Assembly: GCF_025642785.1 (NCBI RefSeq)
Contig: NZ_JANZKU010000004.1
Location: 1 to 64,000 of the forward strand
DNA length: 64,000 bases
From: Pseudomonas sp. RIT-PI-AD
GTDB taxonomy: Bacteria; Pseudomonadota; Gammaproteobacteria; Pseudomonadales; Pseudomonadaceae
Direction of reading: 5' to 3'
Shown piece after piece: positions 17,004 through 25,598 of the stretch (position 1 is the stretch's first letter; each line of letters starts with the position of its first letter). The position numbers and the translations under genes were made by a program. The notes below the pieces were generated by a model, which worked only from the letters and a program-made list of their open reading frames with translations, did no database searches and was not told where the DNA came from.

Positions 17004-17771
17004 TCAGCGCACATAACTGGCCCCATTCACGTCCAGCGTCGCGCCGCTCAGGTGCCGGCAGCGCCCGCTGGCGAGAAAGGTCACCAGCTCGGCGATATCG
17101 CCCGGCGGTACCCATTCGCCCATCGCCAGTTGCGCGGTCACGGCCTCCTCACCGCCCTGGGTCTGGGCGAAGACTTCGGACATCTGGGTCCGTACCACGC
17201 CGGGCGCCACGATGTAAGCGAGGATGCCCTGCTTAGCGTAGGCCCGCGCCACGGTCTGGGTCATGGAGCGCACCGCGGCCTTGGAAGCGGCGTAGGCCAG
17301 GGTGTCGGGGTTGGTCACGCCACGCTGCGCGGCCCAACTGGAAATGCTGATCAGCACACCGCCGCCACTGGCCTGGAAGTGCGCGACCGCGCGGCGGATC
17401 AGCCGCGCCGGGGCCAGCACGTTGACGTTCAGGGTCTCCTCCCACACCTCGTCCCAGGCGCCGTCGTCGGCCGCCATGCCTCCGTGCCAGCGCATGATCG
17501 CGGCATTGTTGATGAAGCCGTCGATACGGCCTTGCCAGGCCTGGGCACGCGCCCAGAGCGACTCCACCGCGCGAGGGTCGTGCAGGTCGGCTTGCAGCAG
17601 CAATTTCCGCTCCGGGGGGACCTCCGCCAGCGCGGCCTCGGCGCCCGCGCGATCGCCGCCGTAATGAGCAATGACCCGGGCGCCCGCCGCGCCGAGGGCG
17701 GTCGCGATGGCGGCGCCGATGCCTTTCGACGCACCGGTGACGAGCAGGGTCTTTCCGTTCAGGTCATGCAT
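17004..17771 (-). CDS. SDR-family oxidoreductase
   Basis: Classical short-chain dehydrogenase of 255 residues: TGASKGIG cofactor loop, NNAA (FINNAAI), catalytic Ser in ISISSW and YAASK, then the PG motif in VAPGVVRT. Best general match is to 3-oxoacyl-ACP-reductase-like enzymes of catabolic clusters. It is transcribed toward the ABC operon from a promoter region shared with nothing else (358-base gap upstream), and operator-like sites lie in that gap. It probably handles a hydroxy or keto intermediate; substrate not known. Confidence 0.85.
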   Translation of the reverse strand: MHDLNGKTLLVTGASKGIGAAIATALGAAGARVIAHYGGDRAGAEAALAEVPPERKLLLQADLHDPRAVESLWARAQAWQGRIDGFINNAAIMRWHGGMAADDGAWDEVWEETLNVNVLAPARLIRRAVAHFQASGGGVLISISSWAAQRGVTNPDTLAYAASKAAVRSMTQTVARAYAKQGILAYIVAPGVVRTQMSEVFAQTQGGEEAVTAQLAMGEWVPPGDIAELVTFLASGRCRHLSGATLDVNGASYVR

Positions 17772-17991
17772 GCAGCAACTCCTTGAAAGGGCCTGCGCAC
17801 GGCATCGGTGCGCGGCGCGGGGTGAGCTGGCCGGTCAAGGCCGACGAGGGAACGCGACGCGCGGCCTCGATCGAGGCGGACGTCGGGCAGGCGCCCAAGG
17901 GGCGAGAGGTGGACGGGGACGCCAGGGGCGGACCGATCGGATGCGGCATTCATCGTTATCGATTGTTGTTCTAGATGATGCGTGTAACGCT

Positions 17992-18017
17992 AGCGCACGT
18001 ATGTGCGCAATGCAAAC
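17992..18017. promoter_or_regulatory. Operator-like repeats in the 17772-18129 gap
   Basis: The gap between the SDR gene and iclR holds no convincing gene. Near its right end AGCGCAC (17992) and TGCAAAC (18011) repeat at the same 19-base spacing seen elsewhere. GCGCAC-GTAT-GTGCGC (17993-18008) is a perfect 6-bp palindrome overlapping it. It lies about 220 bases before the SDR start, so the SDR transcript would have a long leader. Confidence 0.45.
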
Positions 18018-18065
18018 CAATGTTCACGAAAGTACTGCACCAAGAAGGCGCATGAAGGACACGAA

Positions 18066-18090
18066 CAAAAACGCCCCGGGATTCGGGGCG
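18066..18090 (-). terminator. Rho-independent terminator of iclR
   Basis: Stem CGCCCCG/CGGGGCG (18072-18078 with 18084-18090) followed on the minus strand by five Ts (18071-18067). It is 40 bases after the stop of the IclR gene and separates it from the downstream SDR gene. Confidence 0.8.
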
Positions 18091-18129
18091 CGTGTGCTGC
18101 CGGCCGCGCATGCGGCCAGAGGAATGGGC

Positions 18130-18921
18130 CTAGCCTTGCAGGGCCTGAGTGATGTTTTTCGAGGCTTCCAGCAATTCCGTGAGAATGCGCGTGCTCATGT
18201 CCTGCTGGGTCACACGCTCGGTCGGACAGGGTACGTTGAGCGCGGCGACCACCCGACCGTCACGGTCGCGGATGGGCACGGAAATGGAACGCAGGCTGAT
18301 CTCCAGCTCTTGGTCGACGATCGACCAGCCGCGCAGCCGCGTCTCGTTGATCAGCTCGCGCAGCTTGACCTTGGACGTCACCGTGTATTGGGTGAACTTG
18401 GTCAGCGTGGTCTTTTCCAGGTAGTCCTGCAGCTCGGCCTCCGGCAGCGCCGCCAGCAGCACGCGCCCGGTGGAGACGGTGTGGGCCGGCGAGCGGCTGC
18501 CGATGGAAATGCTGATGTTGACCACCCGGGTCGAATTGGCCCGGGCGACGTAGATCACCGAGTCGCCGTCGAGCACCGCGGCGAAGCAGGACTCCTGCAG
18601 ACGCGCGGCCAGGGCGTTCATGATCGGCTGGGCCACGTCCCAGATGTTCATCGAAGACAAGGCGGAGAAGCCGATCTCGAGGATCTTCGGCTTGAGGCTG
18701 AAGTACTTCCCGTCGGTCTCGGCATAGCCCTCGCGGACCAGGGTCAGCAGGAAGCGCCGCGCCGTGGCGCGGCTCATGTTGCTGGCTTCGGCCACCTCGC
18801 TGAGGGTGCGGCGCGGCGTGTGCCGGGTGAAGGTCTTGATGACCTCGAGGCCGCGGGCGAAAGAACCAACATAATCGCGATCACGATTCTCGTCGTCGAT
18901 TGATGATTCCGTTTCGAGCAT
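18130..18921 (-). CDS. IclR-family transcriptional regulator
   Basis: Regulator of 263 residues: N-terminal winged helix (RTLSEVAEASNMSRATARRF) and C-terminal IclR effector domain (SARSPAHTVSTGR-like segment, YVARANSTRVVNISISIGSR, and the late GWSIVDQELEISLRSISVPI motif). It resembles PcaR/PobR-type regulators that sense catabolic intermediates. It lies within the cluster between the transporter/SDR genes and the semialdehyde dehydrogenase, so it most likely controls this region. The inverted repeat just upstream (18943-18967) and the TKCGMAC-type sites elsewhere are candidate targets; this link is inferred. Confidence 0.92.
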   Translation of the reverse strand: MLETESSIDDENRDRDYVGSFARGLEVIKTFTRHTPRRTLSEVAEASNMSRATARRFLLTLVREGYAETDGKYFSLKPKILEIGFSALSSMNIWDVAQPIMNALAARLQESCFAAVLDGDSVIYVARANSTRVVNISISIGSRSPAHTVSTGRVLLAALPEAELQDYLEKTTLTKFTQYTVTSKVKLRELINETRLRGWSIVDQELEISLRSISVPIRDRDGRVVAALNVPCPTERVTQQDMSTRILTELLEASKNITQALQG

Positions 18922-18942
18922 TGCAGCATTCCTTTTTTATAA

Positions 18943-18967
18943 GGTCTGTGCGGTAGGCGCACAGACC
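18943..18967. promoter_or_regulatory. 10-bp inverted repeat upstream of iclR
   Basis: GGTCTGTGCG and CGCACAGACC flank a 5-base spacer, 22 bases before the iclR start. It contains the GTGCG/CGCAC core seen in the other gaps. No T-run follows on either strand, so autoregulation by IclR is more likely than termination of the upstream dehydrogenase gene. Confidence 0.5.
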
Positions 18968-18984
18968 AATCAGCTGGAAATATA

Positions 18985-20442
18985 TCAGCCCACCTCGGCC
19001 ACGCAAACATATTTGAGCTCGGTGAACTCTTCGATGGCGTGGTGCGAGCCCTCGCGGCCGATCCCCGAGGATTTCACCCCGCCGAACGGCGCGCCTTCGT
19101 AGGAAGTGGCCCCGGTATTCACCCCGACGATGCCGAACTCCAGCGCCTCGCTGACGCGCCAGACGCGCCCATTGTCGCGCGTGAAGAAATAGGCCGCGAG
19201 CCCGAACTCGGTGGCGTTGGCCGCCTCGATCGCCTGCGCCTCGGTCTCGAAGCGGAACACCGGGGCCACCGGGCCGAAGGTTTCCTCGCGGGCGATGCGC
19301 ATCTCGGCGGTCACCTCGGCGAGTACCGTGGGCTCGTAGAAAGTCCGTCCCAGGGCGTGGCGCTTGCCGCCGGTCACCAGCTGCGCGCCCCGCGCCAGGG
19401 CATCGTCGATATGCGCCTGGACTTTCTCCACCGCGGCCTCGTCGATCAACGGCCCTTGCTGGGTGCCCGGCAGCAGGCCATCGCCCACCCGCAGGGCGGC
19501 GACCGCCTCGGCGAGGCGCTCGACGAAACGATCGTGGATGCCGGCCTGGACGTACAGGCGGTTGGCGCAGACGCAGGTCTGGCCCATGTTGCGGAACTTG
19601 GAGGCCATGGCACCGGCCACCGCCACCTCCAGGTCCGCGTCGTCGAACACGATTAGCGGGGCGTTGCCGCCCAGTTCCAGGGCGACCTTCTTGATGGTGC
19701 CCGCCGCCCTGGCCATCAGGGTGCGACCGACCTCGGTGGAACCGGTGAAGGTGACCTTGCGCACCAGCGGGTGGCTGGTCAGTTCGTCGCCCACCTCGCC
19801 GGCGGAGCCGGTCACCACGTTGAAGACGCCAGCCGGCAAGCCGGCGCGCCGGCCCAGCTCCGCCAGCGCCAGGGCCGAAAAGGGCGTCGCGCTGGCCGGC
19901 TTGAGCACCATGCTGCAGCCCGCCGCGATGGCCGGGCCGGCCTTGCGCGGGATCATCGCCATGGGGAAATTCCACGGCGTGATCGCCGCGCAGACGCCGA
20001 TCGGCTGGCGCAGCACCATCATCCGCTGCCCGCGCTGCGGCGCCGGCAGGATTTCCCCATACAGGCGCTTGGCTTCCTCCGCCGACCACTCGAAGAACGC
20101 CGCGCCATAGAGGATCTCGCCCTTGGCTTCCGCCAGCGGCTTGCCTTGCTCGACGGTGAGGATCAGCGCCAGATCGTCGGCGTGCTCGACGATCAATTCG
20201 TACCAGCGCTTGACGATCCGCGCCCGCTCGGCGGCCGGCCGCACCGACCAGGCGCGGAAGGCCCGCTCCGCCGCCTCGATCGCCGCGACGGTTTCCGCCC
20301 GCCCCGCCTTGGGCACCCGGCCCACCGCGTCGCCGGTGCTCGGGTTGCTCACCTCGATCCAGCCGCAGCCTTCCGGAACCCGCCAGGCGCCCTCGACGAA
20401 GATGGCCTGCTGGAGCAGCGAAGGATCTTTCAAGTTCAGCAT
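18985..20442 (-). CDS. Succinate-semialdehyde dehydrogenase-type aldehyde dehydrogenase
   Basis: NAD(P)-dependent aldehyde dehydrogenase of 485 residues with TPWNFPMAM, FTGSTEVGR, the catalytic glutamate in ELGGNAP and nucleophilic Cys in GQTCVCANR. Pattern and length match GabD (succinate- or glutarate-semialdehyde dehydrogenases). It is divergent from a class-III aminotransferase across a 113-base promoter gap. The pair would convert an omega-amino acid to a semialdehyde and then a dicarboxylate, a standard end-game of amine catabolism. The exact aldehyde depends on the unknown pathway. Confidence 0.88.
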   Translation of the reverse strand: MLNLKDPSLLQQAIFVEGAWRVPEGCGWIEVSNPSTGDAVGRVPKAGRAETVAAIEAAERAFRAWSVRPAAERARIVKRWYELIVEHADDLALILTVEQGKPLAEAKGEILYGAAFFEWSAEEAKRLYGEILPAPQRGQRMMVLRQPIGVCAAITPWNFPMAMIPRKAGPAIAAGCSMVLKPASATPFSALALAELGRRAGLPAGVFNVVTGSAGEVGDELTSHPLVRKVTFTGSTEVGRTLMARAAGTIKKVALELGGNAPLIVFDDADLEVAVAGAMASKFRNMGQTCVCANRLYVQAGIHDRFVERLAEAVAALRVGDGLLPGTQQGPLIDEAAVEKVQAHIDDALARGAQLVTGGKRHALGRTFYEPTVLAEVTAEMRIAREETFGPVAPVFRFETEAQAIEAANATEFGLAAYFFTRDNGRVWRVSEALEFGIVGVNTGATSYEGAPFGGVKSSGIGREGSHHAIEEFTELKYVCVAEVG

Positions 20443-20482
20443 GATTTGTTTCCTCGATACGGGTTCAAGATGCTACATTCAT

Positions 20483-20516
20483 GTTCGCATAACGCCCATA
20501 ACACCGCAATGCGCAC
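20483..20516. promoter_or_regulatory. Divergent promoter sites between dehydrogenase and aminotransferase genes
   Basis: GTTCGCAT at 20483 and ATGCGCAC at 20509 face each other in the 113-base gap between the two divergent genes. On the minus strand TGCGAAC also follows a weaker TGCGGTG at the 19-base spacing. This is probably the same regulator recognising both promoters. Confidence 0.45.
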
Positions 20517-20555
20517 AAAATCACCTTCTAATTTTGATTCAGACAGGAGATTCCA

Positions 20556-21959
20556 ATGAACCTGAGCACTCCATCGGCCGCGCTTCACGACAAGGATCGG
20601 CAGTATCTGATGCATCCGTTCACCGCCCTGGCCGAGCATGAACGCAAGGGCCCGCTGGTCATGGTCAAGGGCGAAGGGGTCTGGCTGGAGGACAGCGAGG
20701 GCCGTCGCTACATCGATTCGATGGCCGGGCTGTGGTGCGTCAACATCGGCTATGGGCGCAAGGAGATCGCCACCACCCTGCACGACCAGGCGATGCGCCT
20801 GCCCTACTATCATTCGTTCTCGTCGATGGGCACCGACACCTCGATCCTCCTCGCGGAGAAGCTGATCGAGCTGTCGCCGGTGCCCATGTCGAAAGTGTTC
20901 TTCGGCAACTCCGGTTCCGACGCCAACGACACTCAAGTGAAACTGGTCTGGTACTACAACAACGCCCGCGGCCTGCCGCAGAAGAAGAAGATCATCGCGC
21001 GCCAGCGCGGCTACCACGGTGTGACAATCGTCTCCGCCGGCCTGACCGGCCTGCAGAGCATGCACAACGGCTTCGACCTGCCGTTGCCCTTCGTCCGCCA
21101 CACCACCGCGCCGCACCGCCTGTGGCAGGCCGAACCCGGGCAGAGCGACGCCGCCTTCGTCGCGCGCCTGGCGGCCGACCTGGAAAACCTGATCCTCGAA
21201 GAAGGCCCGGAAACCGTCGCGGCGATGATCATGGAACCGGTGATGGGCGCCGGCGGCGTGATCGTGCCGCCCCCTGGCTATTACGCGGCGATCCAGGCCG
21301 TGCTGGACAAATACGACGTGCTGCTGATCGCCGACGAAGTGATCTGCGGTTTCGGCCGCCTGGGCACCACGTTCGGCAGCGAGAAGATGGGCATGCGCCC
21401 GGACCTGATGACCGTGGCCAAGGGCATCACCTCGGCCTACGTGCCGCTGTCCGCCTGCATCCTCTCGGAGAAAATCTGGCAGGGCCTGCTGCTGGGCGGC
21501 GAACGCTATGGCGCCTTCGCCCACGGCTACACCTACAGCGGCCACCCGCTGGCGGCCGCGGCGGCGCTGACCAACCTGCAGATCATCGAGGACGAAGGCC
21601 TGGTGGCCCAGGCCGCGGCGCGCGGCGAACTGATGCACCGGCTGCTTCGCGAAAGCTTCGCCGACCACCCGGCCGTCGGCGACATCCGGGGCGTGGGCCT
21701 GATGGGCGCAGTGGAATTCGTCGCCCGGCGCGACCCGGCGACCCCGTTCGATCCCGCCCTGAAAGTAGCCGGGCGGATCGCCCGCGCCGCCCTCGAAGAA
21801 GGCCTGATCACCCGCGCCCTGCCCCAGGGCGATTCGATTTCCTTCTCGCCGCCATTCGTCATCAGCGAAGAGGAAACCGCCGAGATGGTGGCCCGCGCCC
21901 GCCGCGCGGTGGACAAGGTGTTCGCCGGGCTGCACGCCGAAGGCCACTGGAAAGGCTGA
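20556..21959 (+). CDS. Class-III (omega) aminotransferase
   Basis: PLP-dependent fold-type I aminotransferase, 467 residues, of the beta-alanine/putrescine:pyruvate group. Signatures: FFGNSGSDANDT (phosphate-binding), YHGVT, the aspartate in LIADEVICGFGR, and the PLP lysine in TVAKGITSAY. It transfers the terminal amino group of an omega-amino compound, giving a semialdehyde for the dehydrogenase encoded divergently. RBS AGGAGA lies 7 bases upstream of ATG. A strong terminator follows, isolating it from the next block. Confidence 0.93.
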   Translation: MNLSTPSAALHDKDRQYLMHPFTALAEHERKGPLVMVKGEGVWLEDSEGRRYIDSMAGLWCVNIGYGRKEIATTLHDQAMRLPYYHSFSSMGTDTSILLAEKLIELSPVPMSKVFFGNSGSDANDTQVKLVWYYNNARGLPQKKKIIARQRGYHGVTIVSAGLTGLQSMHNGFDLPLPFVRHTTAPHRLWQAEPGQSDAAFVARLAADLENLILEEGPETVAAMIMEPVMGAGGVIVPPPGYYAAIQAVLDKYDVLLIADEVICGFGRLGTTFGSEKMGMRPDLMTVAKGITSAYVPLSACILSEKIWQGLLLGGERYGAFAHGYTYSGHPLAAAAALTNLQIIEDEGLVAQAAARGELMHRLLRESFADHPAVGDIRGVGLMGAVEFVARRDPATPFDPALKVAGRIARAALEEGLITRALPQGDSISFSPPFVISEEETAEMVARARRAVDKVFAGLHAEGHWKG

Positions 21960-21990
21960 ACGAGACTCGACGCCGCACTCGGGCGCGCAG

Positions 21991-22016
21991 GCCCCGTCAC
22001 CCGACGGGGCTTTTTT
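21991..22016 (+). terminator. Rho-independent terminator of aminotransferase gene
   Basis: Stem GCCCCGTC/GACGGGGC with ACCC loop, followed by six Ts. It lies 31 bases after the stop codon. Confidence 0.92.
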
Positions 22017-22113
22017 GTGTTCACGATGACTCCAACACCACAATTCGCCGGGCTAGGCCGAGGCTCGATGGCGCGGCCCAGCGCCATGCCGGCAACGCGA
22101 AGCGCCCCCCACG

Positions 22114-23037
22114 TTAGGCACGCACCGCCCCCTGCCCGACGTCCACCCGTTCGGCCAGGAAATCCAGAAAGGCACGCACGCGCAGCGGCAAGTAGCCGCC
22201 TTGGCCGACATAGATCGCGTGGACTTCCTCGACATCGCCCGGATTGCAGTCTTCGAGTACGGGCAGCAGGCGGCCGGCGGCGATGTCGTCACGCACCTGG
22301 AAAGCCGCCAGACGCGCCAGCCCGAGTCCGGCCAGGGCCAGCCGGTGCAATGCCTCGCCATCGCTGGCCTGGGCGTTGCCGGTCACTGGCAGCACAAGAT
22401 CGTCGCCCGCATGGCGCAGCGGCCAGCCGGATTGCGCCCGCGCGTAGTTCGCACCCAGGCGGTTGTGCGCCAGCAGCGCCTCCGGAGTGGCAGGCGTGCC
22501 ATGCCTCGCCAGGTAGCCCGGCGCGCCGACGATCACCATACGCGTGGCGCCGAGCGTGCGCGCTATCAGGGTCGAGCTTTTCAGCGGGCCGGCGCGCACG
22601 GCCACGTCGGTGCGCTGCTCCAGGATGTCGATGACCTCGTCGGTCAACACGATGTCCAGCGTCACGTCGGGATGGCGCTGCAGGAATTCGGGCACCAGCG
22701 GCAGCAGGAAATGGTGGCCGAACGGCACGTTGGCATTCACCCGCAGGCGACCGCGCGGGGCAGTGTGCTCGCTGGCGCAGCGTTCGGCTTCTTCCAGGTC
22801 GGCCAGGATGCGCACGCCGCGCTCGTAGAACGCGCAGCCTTCGGCGGTGAGCTGGAGCTGGCGGGTGGAGCGGTTTACCAGGCGCGTGCCCAAGCGCTGT
22901 TCCAGCCGCGCAACCAGCTTGCTGACGGCCGAGGGCGTCATGCCACAGGCGCGGGCGGCGGCGGAAAAGCCGCCCAGCTCGATGACCCGCACGAACACTT
23001 CCAGCTCGCCGGATCGGTTGACTTCAAGACGGGCCAA
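22114..23037 (-). CDS. LysR-family transcriptional regulator
   Basis: LysR protein of 307 residues: N-terminal helix-turn-helix (GGFSAAARACGMTPSAVSKL) and periplasmic-binding-like effector domain (RLRVNANVPFGHHFLLPLVP). The group resembles regulators of efflux or stress genes (the AaeR/DhaM-like class with TPSAVSK). It is divergent from the esterase-OYE-MFS operon across a 122-base gap, so it probably controls that operon. It is the left edge of a block inserted between the aminotransferase and the P-protein genes. Confidence 0.9.
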   Translation of the reverse strand: MARLEVNRSGELEVFVRVIELGGFSAAARACGMTPSAVSKLVARLEQRLGTRLVNRSTRQLQLTAEGCAFYERGVRILADLEEAERCASEHTAPRGRLRVNANVPFGHHFLLPLVPEFLQRHPDVTLDIVLTDEVIDILEQRTDVAVRAGPLKSSTLIARTLGATRMVIVGAPGYLARHGTPATPEALLAHNRLGANYARAQSGWPLRHAGDDLVLPVTGNAQASDGEALHRLALAGLGLARLAAFQVRDDIAAGRLLPVLEDCNPGDVEEVHAIYVGQGGYLPLRVRAFLDFLAERVDVGQGAVRA

Positions 23038-23159
23038 GGGCGTGTCCTCGATGAAGTGAACTCACAAATGATGTTCCTCCGGACAGCCTACTCCAAGCTG
23101 ATCCCCGAACTCATAATTTGGCCATCCGCAGTTTTTCAATTCACCAAAAGGGCAATCCC

Positions 23160-24476
23160 ATGACATTACGTTCCAGGGCCTCGGCCATGCTGGCCTTGGC
23201 GGTCGCGGCGGGCGCAGCCCTACCCGCCGCGACCGCGCGGGCGGACAAGCTGAGCTGGGTGGCAAGCTGGCAGGCCAGCCCGCAACCCACCTGGGGAACG
23301 GACTTTCTGTTTCCCTCCAATGTCCCGCCGCTCTTGCATGACCAGAGCGTGCGCCAGGTGGCGCGCATCAGCCTGGGCGGGTCACGCCTGCGCGTCGTGC
23401 TGTCCAACGCCTACGGTCGCGAGCCGGTCGTCGTGGGCAAGACCACCCTCGCGCGGCCAGACGCGAAGGGGGCGATTGCCGCTGGCAGCCTGCGGTCGGT
23501 GACCTTCGGCGGGCAGGAGGGGGCAACGATCCTTCCAGGCGCATCGCTGGTCAGCGACCCCGTGGCCTTGCAGGTGCCGGCGCTTGCCCAGGTGGCGGTC
23601 AGCATCCACCTGCCGAATGCAACGCCCGTGAGCACCTTCCACTGGGACGGCCGCCAGACGACCTTAATCGCGCCCGGCGACCAAACCTCGAGCGCGACAT
23701 GGACGAAAGCCGATGCCGCCACGCAGCGCACCACGGCCCGTCCGCTGCTGGCGGGCATCCAGGTCGAAACCGAACAGGTCGCGCGGGCAGTCGTGGTGAT
23801 GGGCGACTCCATAACCGACGGCGCGACCGCGAGCCTCGACAAGGACAGCCGCTGGCCGGACTTCCTCGCCACCCGGCTGGCCCGGCATGGCGTGGCGGTC
23901 GTCAATGCGGGTATCTCCGGCGCGCGGCTGCTGTCCGACGGCATGGGCGTCAACGCACTGGCGCGACTGGAGCGCGACGTACTGGCCCAGCCTGGCGTGC
24001 AAAGCCTGATCGTGATGCTGGGCATCAACGACATTTCCTGGCCGGGTACCGCCTTCGCGCCGGATGCGCCGCGCCCGACGCTGGATGCGCTGGCGGCCGG
24101 CTACCGGCAAGTGGTGGCACAGGCCCATGCGCGCGGCGTGCGCGTGATCGGCGCCACGCTGACGCCTTTCGAGGGCGCATTGCCCGGCACGCCGCTGGGC
24201 AACTACTACCACCCCGACAAGGACGCCCTGCGCCAGCGGGTGAACGACTGGATTCGCCAGAGCGGCGTATTCGATGCGGTGATCGACTTCGATGCGACCC
24301 TGCGCGATTCCGTCCATCCGACCCGGATTGCCGCGCGCTACGACTCCGGCGACCACCTGCACCCTGGCGATGAAGGCAACCGTGCGATGGCCGAAGCGGT
24401 CGATCTCGAAGCGCTGCTGCCGGGGCTGGATGCCATGCCGGGCACTGTTTCCTCCAAGACGTCGCAGGAGCGTTGA
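23160..24476 (+). CDS. Exported SGNH/GDSL-family hydrolase
   Basis: Secreted or periplasmic esterase-like protein, 438 residues. A signal peptide (MTLRSRASAMLALAVAAGAA, cleavage after ARA) is followed by an N-terminal beta-rich domain and the SGNH catalytic domain: block I MGDSITDG with the serine, block III LGINDIS, block V GDHLHPGDEG with Asp/His. ATG at 23160 gives the signal peptide and follows AAGGG by 7 bases; the upstream in-frame ATG at 23118 adds a leader that does not fit a signal peptide. It leads a three-gene operon with an old yellow enzyme and an MFS exporter, spaced 3 bases and -4 bases. The substrate is unknown, but an ester of a foreign compound is plausible. Confidence 0.88.
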   Translation: MTLRSRASAMLALAVAAGAALPAATARADKLSWVASWQASPQPTWGTDFLFPSNVPPLLHDQSVRQVARISLGGSRLRVVLSNAYGREPVVVGKTTLARPDAKGAIAAGSLRSVTFGGQEGATILPGASLVSDPVALQVPALAQVAVSIHLPNATPVSTFHWDGRQTTLIAPGDQTSSATWTKADAATQRTTARPLLAGIQVETEQVARAVVVMGDSITDGATASLDKDSRWPDFLATRLARHGVAVVNAGISGARLLSDGMGVNALARLERDVLAQPGVQSLIVMLGINDISWPGTAFAPDAPRPTLDALAAGYRQVVAQAHARGVRVIGATLTPFEGALPGTPLGNYYHPDKDALRQRVNDWIRQSGVFDAVIDFDATLRDSVHPTRIAARYDSGDHLHPGDEGNRAMAEAVDLEALLPGLDAMPGTVSSKTSQER

Positions 24477-24479
24477 ATC

Positions 24480-25598
24480 ATGCTGTTCACCTCCTATCGC
24501 CTGGGCGGCCTGGCGCTTCCCAACCGCATCGTCATGCCCCCGATGACCCGCTCGCGGGCGGCTGCCGGCAATGTGCCCACTGCGTTGATGGCGGAGTATT
24601 ACGCCCAGCGCGCTTCGGCCGGCCTGATCATCAGCGAGGGTACGCAGATCAGCCAGCAGGGCCAGGGCTACGCCTGGACGCCCGGCATCCACACGCCCGA
24701 GCAAATAGCCGGCTGGCGCGGCGTCACCGATGCCGTACATGCCGCCGGCGGGCGCCTCTTCGCGCAGCTCTGGCACGTCGGCCGCGTGTCGCACGTTTCC
24801 CTGCAACCCGGTGGCGCGGCGCCCGTATCGTCTTCGCCGCGGGTGGCCGATGGCGTCAAGGTGTTCATCGACCCCGATGGCAAAGGGCCGGAAACCGGCG
24901 TCGGCGGAATGGTGCAGCATTCCGTGCCGCGCGCCTTGTCCGAGGCGGAAATCGCCCAAGTCGTACGGGACTTCGCCAGCGCCGCGCGCAACGCGCTGGA
25001 GGCCGGCTTCGATGGCGTGGAATTGCATGGCGCCAATGGCTACCTGATCAACCAGTTCATCGACTCCCGGGCGAATACGCGCACGGATGGCTATGGAGGC
25101 TCGCTGCCCAATCGGCTGCGATTCTTGCGCGAAGTCAGCGAAGCCGTCGCGGCGGTCACCGGGCCGGAACGCCTGGGGGTGCGCCTGGCACCGCTGACCA
25201 CGCTGCAAGGGACGGTGGACGACACGCCGCAAGCGACTTACCTGGGCGCCGCCAAAGCGCTCGACGACATCGGCGTGGTTTATCTCCACATCGCCGAAGC
25301 CGATTGGGAGGACGCGCCCGAGATGCCACCGGCGTTCAAGGAGGCGTTGCGGTTGATCTATCGCGGCACGCTGATCTACGCGGGCCGATACACGGCCGAG
25401 CGCGCCGAAACGGCATTGCACGATGGCTGGGCCGACCTGATCGGCTTTGGCCGGCCCTTCGTCGCCAACCCCGACCTGCCCAACCGCCTGCGGCGAGGTT
25501 TGCCGCTGAACGAACCCGATGGCAATCACTTCTTCGGCGGCGCGCAAGTCGGTTACACCGACTACCCGGCCGCCATGGCGGGAAATGACGCGCCATGA
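24480..25598 (+). CDS. Old yellow enzyme family ene-reductase (NemA/morphinone reductase type)
   Basis: FMN flavoprotein of 372 residues with the classical OYE motifs: NRIVMPPMTRSRA, QLWHVGRVSH, the catalytic ELHGANGYLINQFIDS with the His-Asn pair, and FGRPFVANPDLP. It reduces activated double bonds or nitro groups (N-ethylmaleimide, nitrate esters, enones). It lies 3 bases after the esterase gene and overlaps the MFS gene by 4 bases. The cluster carries a second, different OYE (9896-11023) of the YqjM class, so the two are not recent duplicates. Confidence 0.92.
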   Translation: MLFTSYRLGGLALPNRIVMPPMTRSRAAAGNVPTALMAEYYAQRASAGLIISEGTQISQQGQGYAWTPGIHTPEQIAGWRGVTDAVHAAGGRLFAQLWHVGRVSHVSLQPGGAAPVSSSPRVADGVKVFIDPDGKGPETGVGGMVQHSVPRALSEAEIAQVVRDFASAARNALEAGFDGVELHGANGYLINQFIDSRANTRTDGYGGSLPNRLRFLREVSEAVAAVTGPERLGVRLAPLTTLQGTVDDTPQATYLGAAKALDDIGVVYLHIAEADWEDAPEMPPAFKEALRLIYRGTLIYAGRYTAERAETALHDGWADLIGFGRPFVANPDLPNRLRRGLPLNEPDGNHFFGGAQVGYTDYPAAMAGNDAP